NCBI GenBank assembly: GCA_030015575.1
Contig: CM057338.1
Location: 629,788,189-629,852,188 of the forward strand
Source of the DNA: Agapanthus africanus
Taxonomy: Eukaryota; Streptophyta; Magnoliopsida; Asparagales; Amaryllidaceae
Direction: 5' to 3'
DNA length: 64,000 bases
Below, in pieces: positions 43,161 to 52,786 of the stretch (within the stretch, counting starts at the first letter, position 1; each line of letters begins with the position of its first letter). A program made the position numbers and the translations under genes. The notes under the pieces are model-generated. The model was not told where the DNA came from and made no database searches. It saw only the letters and a list, made by a program, of their open reading frames with translations.

Positions 43161-45451
43161 TGTTGGAGATAGTGCCCTCAGAGTCAATTATTAGGTCACA
43201 GGTACGTGATTGTAATGATTGAGGGAGGACCTATCCGGTAGGACAGTCTTACTCGAGATGATAGTATGCTATCTGGTTTACCTTTATCATCGTGTACTGT
43301 TTTAGGTGACCTGACACGTCGCTATTACACGTTGATAGAGCCCCTAGGATTCTTGCTTGACCACCAGCAGTATGAGGGCGATCATATAAGTGGGAGCTGG
43401 GGTCTATAAGCTTATCCTTAAAAGGTCCCTAGTCGTGGGAGTTTCGAGACCGGGCATCGATACTCCATTAGTAGACTAGTGTATACAGTCGAGACCCCGA
43501 CGAGGGGCGGTGGCCGGTCTCACAAGCCACTGGTGTCAGTTGGATCACCTAAGATGTATACAGGTGCTCATTGGGTTATGAGTACACCGGACAGGACTCG
43601 CCGGGAACATGCTAGTTGGTCATATACCAGACGTCAGATGGCAGTTCCCTGGTGACATGTGTGCAGGTTAGTTCATCGACCTGGGGATCGTCATTTGTCT
43701 CGTGTGAGTTCCCACTGTACTTTGATTACTACCCTACCACGGCTCAAAGGAGTCGTGCAAACAGGTTTTAGTTGGGTACAGTCCCGAGCCACATGGAGGC
43801 AGTGAGCGTATCTTCAGGGGTTCGTCTCTCCCGGTATTGGGGGTGAGGTCGTGCTGTGTCTAGGAGAGCCATTACACAATGTCCTTGGCCAAGGCAAGGA
43901 GATTTACTGGTAGGTATTCCAGTAGTATCTCAGGGTGTTCTGGGCTACACTCCGACACGACTTGTACCGCTTTTGGGGGTCTGACTTTTACCAACCCCCT
44001 AGGCCCGCCATGCGATACTCATAGACGAACGGACCGGACTGCACGGATATTGTCACTGACAGGCTCAGTAGGGTTGTCAGGCTGAGTTCGCTCACAGACA
44101 TCCCTTTTGGTCAGTACCTGGTAGCCCGTTACGTATTGGCTTATACCTCTGACGTGCTAGTGGTTAAATCCACAACCAAGGTGTTGACGAGTCTTTAGAG
44201 TCCCCCACATTTCAGTTACTCAGCTTTCGGGCGAAAGGTTGTAGAGGCCGTATGGAGATATGGCAAGGTCCGATCAGATACGTGCGGTATTGCACGGATC
44301 AGGATCGGACAGTTTGTACTATAGGCCGTATGGTTATATGGCAGGGTTCGATCAGATACGTGCGGTATTGCACGGATCAGGATTGAACAGATATTACTAG
44401 CCGGTTTTGGTATAAGCCGGATTCTAGTATAGTACAGTGGAGATTTTGTCTCATTGCATTTGTATTTCGGTCGGAATACAAATGCGGGTGTGTATGCACA
44501 GTATCGGGGTTTTCCTGTAATTTATTACGGGACCAGTTTTTGGAGTTGCCAGTTTGCTTTCCGTTTCGGCCGATTTCCATTGTTCCGTTCATTGGCCGAA
44601 GATTGGTGGAGGAGGGTTTATTTGCATTGTTGCAAATAGGCATTTTTGGAGGGGGTTCTTTGCATCTTGTAGCATCATGATGGTTTTCATGATGTGCACC
44701 ATCTTTGACTTTTCCTTTCTCATCATGGTTGGACTTTGGGAGGTGATGATGGTGGTGTTGAGTGTGGGTTTGTTTTTGTGATGATTCTTTTTGCATGATG
44801 GATGATCATTGGTGTTGGAGTGTTGGATTTTCCTTGCTATCATTTTCTTTTGTATGATAGACTCCTCACTCTCTCTCTTGTATCATATGAGTGAGGCTCC
44901 CATTTTTGATACAATCATCTTATTCTCTCCATTCCTATGGTGATGGCCGGCCACTCAATTTGGTGGGCTGTCCTAATATTTTGAGGTGGGATTTTGCTTC
45001 ATTTGATGTTGCAAAAATCCCACAAGTTCCATCTAAAAAGCTCCAAGTTCAATCCCTCCTCTAATGGCAATTCCACAACCCCAAGTGAGACATGGTTCTT
45101 CACACATTCTACAGCAAATCTTGGGCACGTTGACTAGCCAGCATCGTGCCAGAGTTGCCTCGGCATTGAGGTGGGAGCCCGTATACATAGTAGGCGATGT
45201 GGTGCACTTCCGGCGACGAGGAGGAGACGGGATTTTTCCGCAGGAGATCCGGACGATGGTGAGAAGACCGGAGGACTTGGATCGTCGGTATATCTCTAAC
45301 CCATCTTGTTAGTAGCTTAGACTAGTTAATGGTTCGATCCGGTTAAAGTGCGCGGTGGTGCCGGTTTGCAAAGTCCGCAAAAATTTAAGTTATTCACCGC
45401 TTCCGCATTCCGGCGTCGGATTGACGGCCGGGACGCCGCCGTGCACTTACA
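43161..45451 (+). repeat. 3' LTR of C5 (2291 bp)
   Basis: Nearly identical to the 5' LTR up to about 45307. The last ~150 bp then differ at roughly 17 positions plus a small indel. It ends CGTGCACTTACA and is followed by TCTAT. Confidence 0.92.
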
Positions 45452-45456
45452 TCTAT
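45452..45456 (+). repeat. Target-site duplication of C5, right copy (TCTAT)
   Basis: Matches 35123-35127; beyond it the G2 LTR resumes with TGTGGCGGTTGTTTCCGCC. Confidence 0.9.
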
Positions 45457-45760
45457 TGTGGCGGTTGTTTCCGCCTTTAGGCGTGGATTTTGCTCCCGTT
45501 GGGGATGCTTCATTTATATTTATGTTGTACCCATTTTTGGGGTTAGTTTTTAGAAGGAGGTGTAGCCAAATTTTTTAAGAATGTAAAGTTGGACTTTAAA
45601 GAATTTGTACTTGAGATTTTCAAAAGTTTTAACAATGTTCTTATCACTTACTACTTTTGATGGTTTAGATTGCTGGGTTTTCGGCTTACATAAATTGCGT
45701 TACGTCTGTAGATGTTGCGTAGTTTAAGGGCAGTCACGTGCCAAATTTTGGTTCGTGACA
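45457..45760 (+). repeat. G2 5' LTR, 3' end
   Basis: Continues the G2 LTR after C5 and ends TTCGTGACA at 45760. It resembles the G3 LTR end (48813 side, reversed) more than G1, so G2 and G3 look like one family. Confidence 0.8.
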
Positions 45761-45763
45761 AAG

Positions 45764-45778
45764 TTGGTATCAGAGCGC
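45764..45778 (+). other. Primer-binding site of G2 (tRNA-iMet type)
   Basis: TTGGTATCAGAGCGC, three bases after the LTR end, the same as in G1. The rest of the G2 interior in view (to 45858) shows no coding sequence. Confidence 0.85.
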
Positions 45779-45858
45779 TAGGTTTTACCTTTTGGAGTGT
45801 AGGATGACCTTGGTATGATGGAGTAGGTAGCTTAAGCAGAATAACGTAGTGTGTGTAT

Positions 45859-47981
45859 TGTTAGTGTATATGCCCTAGAGGACATTACTGTATCATACTA
45901 GTATGTATATTACTTAATGGAAGCTTGGGATATTCACCTTGTATTGACAATCTTGCTCAAAATGGTATTATGCTACTTGGTTTGTTTCTGCTTTAATGTG
46001 TGCATGTGTTTCTTTTAGCATATCGCCTTTACACATTAGTGGAGCCCTTAGGATCTTTTCTTGATTACCAGCGTTGTGATGGCAGTCACACTCGTGGGGG
46101 CTGGGTAATCTATAAGCACATCCTTATGTAGGTCCCTAGTCGCAGGACTATCGAGACAGGGCATCGATACTCCGGAATAGACTAGCGTATGCGCTTCTTA
46201 TCCCAGCTTGGGAGACGGTCTGTCCCACAGCCGTCAGTACGTCGTACTTGAGATAGTATGCGGGTGCTCGTTAGGTTACGAGTACGCTGGACAGGACTCG
46301 TCGGGAATTGTTGGTTGGTATTATACCTATCGTCAGTTATCAGTTCCCAAGTGACATGAGTACAGCTTAGTCCGTTGACTTGATACTGTCACTTCGCCTC
46401 GAGTGTGTTCCCACTGTACTTTGATTACTACCCTACCACGGCTCAAAGGAGTCGTGCAAACAGGTAGTTTTTGGGTGCATTCCCGAAGCACTTGGAGGCA
46501 GTGACGGTTAGACAGGATTCATCTCTCCCGGTATTTGGGGTTGATATCGCGCTGTGTCTAGGAGAGCCATTACACAAAGTCCCTAGCCAGGGCAAGCGAG
46601 ATAGACTGATAGGTTTCCAGTGTTATCTCAGGTGTTCTGGGCTACACGCCGACACGATTTGTACCGCTAGTAGGGGACTGACGTTTACCTCCCCTAGGCC
46701 CGCCATGCGATGTTCTCAGACGAACAGACCGGACTGTACGGAGACTGTCATATTCAGGCTCAGCAGGAATTCAGATGGGTTTCACCTCGTCAGTCTTCTT
46801 GTCGGCATCTACCTGGGGACCGTTACGCACAACTAGTGCCGCTTGCGGTCTGTGGTTAAACCTACTGCCAGCGTAGTGTCGAGTCTTTAGAGTCCCACAT
46901 AGAAAGCTAGTCGCCTTTAGGCAAAAGAGTAGAGGTCGCATGGTTTTGCGATAGGTCGCATGGTTTTGCAACAGGGTTCGGTCACATCCGTACACTTGTG
47001 CACGTTTAGTGTCCGGACAGTTAACACTAGCGGGCTTTGATTTAAGCCAGATCCTAGTGTACATTTTGGGATTGGTTTTATCTCGTTTGTATTCATGTTC
47101 CTTGGAACGCGGATGCGGGTGTGTATGCACAGTTGACAGAGAGACAGAGGCAGAGGATTCTCATTGGGGTTGTTGACTGTTGACTCTTGACTATTGACTT
47201 TTTGCTAAACCCTAATGAGAATAAGAAATATAATTAACAATAATATTAATTAAGTATTATAGTGACATGGTTGTTGAGGGGTTGACTTGTTGACTTTGTT
47301 GACCGGTTGATTAGGTTGGACTAGTTGACCATCATCATTATAATGGCTATCATTTCATGGCAAAGACTTTTGCTTGCTTGTTTCTTTTTGCAAAATGAGT
47401 GCATGAAATGATATGGCCATTTTGACTTGAACCATCACATAATACTTGATTACTATTATTTGTTATGATGATTTTGGATTATGAGAGCTTGGATGGCAAA
47501 AGGGTTACTCATTCTCTCATTTGCTTTCTCTCTCTTGCTTGAGCTCTCCCTCTTGCTCTTCCTCTTGCTCTCTCTCTAGCTTAAGGCAACTCCCTCTCAT
47601 GAGTTGAGAAACATTGCCTTAGAGATAAAAGAAAACCCATATCACTTCTTTACTCATCCTAGTTCACAAGGTTTAGCAAACCAAGTGTTCTAGTTTCTTC
47701 TAGTTTGAAGAGAAGCCAAAGGTAGAAGCTTTCAGGTGGATCCATCTTCGGCGCAAGGAGACGACGAGGTGAGGCCGATCCGTACACCGCAAAGAGTTGA
47801 AGACGAAGGAGTTCAAGAAAGGTATAACCCCCTAACCGAGTAGGTAAAACTCTTGTTAGGTTTGTTAGATAGTTGTTTAGCAAAGATCCGTATTTTGAGT
47901 CCATGTTACCACCTCTTGAAAAATCATTTTTCATCATTTCCGCAAGCCCGTAAGTACCAGGAGAGGTAACGTAGACTTACA
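45859..47981 (+). repeat. 5' LTR of C6 (2123 bp)
   Basis: Starts TGTTAGTGTATATGCCCTAG and ends GTAGACTTACA. It carries the conserved copia LTR block (46407-46464) and a dense TTGAC cluster (47133-47329). Related copies are at 61458 and 63475. Confidence 0.9.
47133..47329 (+). promoter_or_regulatory. TTGAC (W-box) cluster in the C6 LTR
   Basis: Nine TTGAC motifs in under 200 bp, eight of them TTGAC followed by C or T, the core bound by plant WRKY factors. Four lie within 26 bp (47173-47198). The cluster is also present in C7 (about 62776-62930). Function as a stress-responsive enhancer is inference. Confidence 0.55.
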
Positions 47982-47982
47982 G

Positions 47983-47995
47983 TGGTATCAGAGCC
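47983..47995 (+). other. Primer-binding site of C6 (tRNA-iMet)
   Basis: TGGTATCAGAGCC, one base after the LTR end. Confidence 0.9.
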
Positions 47996-48812
47996 TAGTT
48001 AAACACTATCTAACATGTTAGCAGAGTAACTAGAAATTCGATCGGAGAAAAAGTCGCGAAATACGCCCGGAACACAAACTTTCTGTCGATTTTTAAACTA
48101 CTGTAAAAATTATTTGACATATACCAAAAATCGACTCAGGGTTTTTATAGTATACTGCAGAAAAACGATCCACAGAACCGACCAACTCACCGCGGTTCAG
48201 CGGCAAGAAGGGCTTCTAATCGCTATATGTATTGAACGTCTGCTAATCGCTATATGTCGATTAGTGGGGGTTATACATATCTGTGATCTGTAATGTTGAT
48301 GGTATGTGTATATGAATTCATTGGATTGTCGCAGGTGAATAGCCGGGGGTTGTGAGATGAGAGTTTTCTTTATCTTTCAATTCATGTAAAATATGTAAAT
48401 TGATGTAATATTATTTGTATGACCGCACAACCGGGTCGGGGTTATAGCCGTCATTGTATAATTTCTTTTTACTGTTTTTGCTCCTAGGATAGACCCAAGG
48501 TGGGGTGCACAAACTACCGGGTATCTCAAAGTGCCGAGTGGCCTACTCACGAGTTGAGGGAGGTTGCTTCGCTTCGGGGTGGGGTTTGGCTATTCACCGC
48601 GACCGTGTAATCCGCTTTTCGTTACAGGCTCGTACGAATTGCGGATTCCTAGTATATCCAATGTGTTCATCTGTGATCTGAAATGGCTATCATTGCAATA
48701 TATCTATATATGATATTATTTAGGAGTTGCTTATGTTTTGCATCCGCGCTAGTCCAGCCCCCGCTCTGTCATTAGTTAAGTAACCTAACAGGTAATGACG
48801 GGGCCCCGTGGC
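47996..48812 (+). other. C6 leader (partial)
   Basis: Non-coding. Holds a reduced GC-rich dyad near 48190 (CCGCGGTTCAGCGG), a 9-bp inverted repeat (48336-48344 with 48588-48596) around a G-rich box, and ends GGGGCCCCGTGGC at the G3 insertion. The uninterrupted sequence is visible in C5 near 38680. Confidence 0.72.
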
Positions 48813-49920
48813 TGTCACGACCCAAAATTGGCCCGTGACGGCCGTAATACTACGCAACGCCTAAAAACGTAACGCAGTAAAAGAAAGCCAAAACCCAGAA
48901 ATCTAAACCATAAAAATACGGAAAAGATAATATAAGTTTTTGAAACATTTGAAATCGCAACCAAAATTCTTTAAAAGTCCTACTTTCTTTCCTTAAAATT
49001 TTGGCAACACCCATTTTTGTGTAAAAACTAGCCCAAAGACGGAAAACAATCACATCATAATATACGACGCCGTAGCGAAGAAATAAGAGACAATAGGAAA
49101 GAAACTGTATATAAAAGACAACAAATTCACATATAATATACAAATACGTCCTCACCAAGTCTCTAAGTCCACAACATAATAGTAGATGGAGAGTACAAAG
49201 TACAACGAATGTACAATATGAAATACAAATAATCATCTAACCCACTTAAGCAAAATGGTATACTGTGAGCTGATGCGGTATCTGTAGCAAAAGATGATAG
49301 ATGAATAGCTGAATAGCCTGCCTCGACTACTCTGGGGAACAACCTGAAACACCTGTGGCACAACGGGGGTGAGTTGCCAACTCGTGAATAGTAGACAATT
49401 TATGCAGGTAATCGCAGGAATGTACGTACAGCATGAATCTAAGATATGCGATTACTGTAATAACATGTCATGCAAATGCTGAATAATGGAAAGTACACTA
49501 GCAGGTACAATCAATATGTGAAGCAATAATAAGATGGCAATAGTATGCAATAACTATGCAATAGGGATATGAGAATGCAAATATGCAGCAATCATAAGGG
49601 TACACTAACAGGTGCTACCAATATATGAACCTGTGCATAAAGTAGATAGTGTGAGGTTGGGGTGGAATATGTCATTTCCACGGAAACCTGACATTGTGGT
49701 AGAATCACAATCCATCAAGACACTCAAATCCCAAATCCTAAAATCAGCCTCCGAGTTGGGCTCTCATATCCTATAAGTCTCACATCTCCTCAATGTACAA
49801 TATCGAATAGATCTCCTATATCCCGAATGTACAAATCAGCAATCTCTTTCATATCCAATATCCAATCTAAATGAATCACCTATATCCCAAGTCAAATCTC
49901 AAATAATTTCTAACATCCTA

Positions 49921-49923
<3 letters not shown>

Positions 49924-49959
<36 letters not shown>
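49924..49959. repeat. (AT)n microsatellite
   Basis: 36 bp of uninterrupted AT repeat inside the G3 LTR. Confidence 0.95.
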
Positions 49960-49962
<3 letters not shown>

Positions 49963-50667
49963 GAAATAAATATGATAGGGTCAATACACATATATTAGCG
50001 TCCCATTCCACTAATATTGGTGTAAGAGTATATATAACAACGGCTAAATCCCCTGTTATATATACAAAGGTATTAAAAGAAATATCATGAAAACAATGTG
50101 CCAAGCATCGACACAGAAATCCTGATCACGTATTATACGCTATCCCGAAAGCATGAGTGCCTAGCTCTGACCCTCGCCTTTCGACGTATGCATATGTACA
50201 TGACTCCCAGCGGTGTCTCTGTGATCCCCCGCCGAGTCATGGGTACTGTCACCGGTAGGTACTCGCCGGCCTCCAGGCTCAATCGGCAAAGTCCATCGAT
50301 CTTCTTGCCGAGGGGAACCATATCGGGCCCCACCATGTACCCTCTACGGCCTCGACACCTCCTCGTAGGGGTATATATAAATCAGCACCGATAAAACTCA
50401 TGGTGGATGCACAAATATCATATCAAGGAAACCGGGTTTTTCAATGTATGCATAATTTCATGAACTCCCGCGGTTCCTAAATCCAGAAATCATCATGTGA
50501 AATCAAAATAAAATTGCGCAATTTCAGGAATACATATATGCGATATATCTGAAATGCGAGCATATAAATGAAAATATGTAGCTGAAACCAGTAGTATGCG
50601 AAATCAATAAGGTACAGCTAAGTATAGGTGTCTACCTATAAGTAAAAGATGTCGTATACCCCCCTCG

Positions 50668-50760
50668 GTATAAGTAGAATATGAAGGGTACCCCCTGGGT
50701 ATAAATAGAATATGAAGGGTACCCTCTGGGTATAAGTAAAATATATGCAAGGTATACCTG
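50668..50760 (+). repeat. 33-bp tandem repeat in the G3 LTR, about three copies
   Basis: Units built around GGGTATAAGTAGAATATGAA and GGGTACCCCCTG; the third copy is more diverged. Confidence 0.75.
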
Positions 50761-50887
50761 TAGTTGTATCGCAAGGTGTAGATGTACCTATCACTAATGG
50801 TAAGATACACTATAGGTATACCGATAAGCTAGATGTCAAGTATGATAAGCAATAAAGTATCTATAAGGGGTTGTGTGTGACATGGCA

Positions 50888-50948
50888 ATTATTGACGGTG
50901 TGTGTGTAACATACAATCCGTGCTCATGCAACATGAACCGTCAATAAT
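50888..50948 (+). other. Conserved LTR hairpin in G3, compensatory version
   Basis: Arms ATTATTGACGGT (50888-50899) and ACCGTCAATAAT (50937-50948) pair perfectly over 12 bp around a 37-nt loop. The G1/G4 LTRs have a 13-bp hairpin of different sequence at the equivalent place. Confidence 0.72.
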
Positions 50949-51957
50949 ATGTGCAGTGTCCTACGGCTGCTAGTCACAGTACAACTATATCAAGGAAATA
51001 AGGTAAAGGTGATATTCTAACAATGACGTAGAATATGCGACAGGTATTTGAATCCTAGCCCAGACGCATAACGCCATGCGGGCGATTCCCCTGTAGATGT
51101 TAAATCTACTCACCTACGCTCCACGCTAGGTGAATCCTACCATCTGCTCCCCCCTGTAGCAGTGTCCGTAGTCCCTCTCTGCAAACCTGCAAATAAAACA
51201 TGGAAATCATATATAAGCCAAATATTCCGCAAAATGCGATATCGAACCAAAATGAGAAACTCGCGTCGCGAACTAAACGCGCGTGTGCACGATACGCTAA
51301 AACGTGTGTGTACGCGTCTAAAACCATCGCGACACGACGCGATACGCTGGATCACAGAACCCTCTCACGTATCGCGCAAACACAACGGACATGCAAAACG
51401 ATATATTGTCCCAGATTTTCCTACAGGTCAAATCATATAAAACTAGACATGGCAAAACACTAGATTACACAGCATAAAACCCTAGCCAAGACCCCAACAC
51501 CCATGTCCACTTCCTGGCCGCAATTTACGACCAGAGGCATTAAATCTGCGACCAAGATGAAACATTTGGGGCTCGTGTTCTGGTGGTGTGTTCTAGACCT
51601 AGTGTGCATGCCCAGTTTCCTCAATTTTGTTCTGAAGGGTCCGGGTCAATAGCAGATCACAGAATGCTAAAATATCGCTTTTAAAATACTAATTTAGCAC
51701 AAAAGAAAACCCTATGGTATTTTAGTGAAATCCAGGGTTGAATCTCAGTTGAGGTGGCCCTAATAACAGTTAAATAGGTAGGGTTAACCAACACAATCAT
51801 CAATTTGCACAACATCTCACAAATCACCATAACGAGCACTAAACTCATTTTAAACACAAACCGAAGCTAACTATCACACAACTAAGCAAACTAGGAATTT
51901 GGGTTCAGAAAGTATACCCTATAGAGCCCTAGAAGGCAGGAGAAGAAGTGAAAGGAG

Positions 51958-52275
51958 CTGCTACCGCTGCTGGTGATGTTGGTGCATGTTGCTGCTGCTG
52001 AAGTTGCTTGTGTTGTTATGCTGATGCTGTTACTGCTACAGCTGCTCTTGCTTCTGGTGCTGCCTCTGCTGCCTCTGCTGCTGATGCTGATGCCTCTGCT
52101 ATTGCTGCGGCCTGCTCGAGCTGGTGCTGTTGGTGTTGTCTCGAGCTGCTGCTGTTAGCTGTGGCTGTTGCTTATGAGGCTGCTGCTACTGCTGTTGTCT
52201 GCCGCTGCTCCTTCTCTGCTGCTGCTGCTGCTTTAGTTGTTGTTGTTGTTGTTGTCTTAGCTGCTGCTGCTGATG
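51958..52275. repeat. CTG/TTG-rich compound trinucleotide tract in the G3 LTR
   Basis: About 300 bp dominated by CTG, with GTT runs and interruptions, giving artificial Leu-rich and Ala-rich frames. A CT-rich tract follows (52365-52440). Confidence 0.85.
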
Positions 52276-52771
52276 TGTGGGTGTGTGTGTGTGTGAATGT
52301 GAGTGGGAGTGAAGTGAGAAGGGAAAATTGAGAGGTAAAGAATGATGGCACAAGAGGTCAACCCCTCTCCCTCTCTCTCTTCATTTAATGAAGCATGGCC
52401 AAGCCATCATGCCCCATTCTCACTCTCTCTCTCTCTCTCACCAAGGTCAACACAAGAACAATCATTTAAATTTAAAACCCCATTTAAATCCATTTTTCTT
52501 TTAAAAACAACCATATTCAAATAAAAACCCAAAAGCACCTAATACAATATTAAACTAGATTAGGGAATGGTTAGTTCACCATGTTGCTAATCATGGTTAA
52601 ACCCCCAAAACAAACCTAGTTATCATGCACAAGTGTGTGCAAGCCTAGGAAAAATTTAATAAAATACTCAATAAATAGGATAAAATATTTAAAACCCAAA
52701 TTGGTAAACATTTTATTAAAACCCATATATTAAAATATAATTAGCTACAAAACACATTCTAAGGTGTTACA

Positions 52772-52786
52772 ATCTTCCCCCCTTAA
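52772..52786 (-). other. Polypurine tract of G3
   Basis: On minus reads TTTTAAGGGGGGAAGAT, directly before the LTR start TGTAACA. Same motif as G1 and G4. Confidence 0.85.

Larger units (their letters stand above)
35128..45451 (+). mobile_element. C5: complete but coding-dead Ty1/copia element (10.3 kb)
   Basis: LTRs 35128-37422 and 43161-45451, PBS, long leader, degraded gag-pol, PPT AAGTGGGAGAT and TCTAT duplications. LTRs are nearly identical over their first ~2.14 kb (about six differences by eye), whereas the coding region is so eroded that the longest recognisable frame is 110 codons. The element therefore probably moved recently using proteins from a relative. Confidence 0.9.
34796..45858 (+). 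mobile_element. G2: gypsy-type element, 5' LTR fragment, PBS and start of the interior, split by C5
   Basis: LTR pieces 34796-35127 and 45457-45760 join across C5 through the TCTAT duplication and match a continuous stretch of the G1 LTR (ACGAGTTGGCAACTCACCCC to TCGTGACA). A PBS follows. After only 98 bases of interior, C6 begins at 45859. The left part of the LTR must lie beyond C3, off the window. This is the outermost element seen and is the apparent host of everything else. Confidence 0.78.
45859..48812 (+). mobile_element. C6: Ty1/copia element, 5' LTR, PBS and partial leader
   Basis: LTR 45859-47981, PBS 47983-47995, leader to 48812, where G3 starts. The insertion into G2 predicts target duplication TGTAT (45854-45858). 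No coding sequence of C6 is visible; it should continue to the right of the window. Same family as C7 and C8. Confidence 0.82.
48813..52771 (-). repeat. 3' LTR of G3 (3959 bp)
   Basis: Starts TGTAACACCTTAGAATGTGT (minus, from 52771) and ends GGGTCGTGACA at 48813. It is clearly not the pair of the 56532-61186 LTR: the two differ extensively. It contains an (AT)n run, a 33-bp tandem repeat, a conserved hairpin (50888-50948) and a CTG-rich tract. Confidence 0.83.

Noticed and set aside
51973-52331. Leu-rich and Ala-rich frames of 61 and 107 residues
   Set aside because: Translation of a CTG-rich microsatellite in two frames; not a gene.
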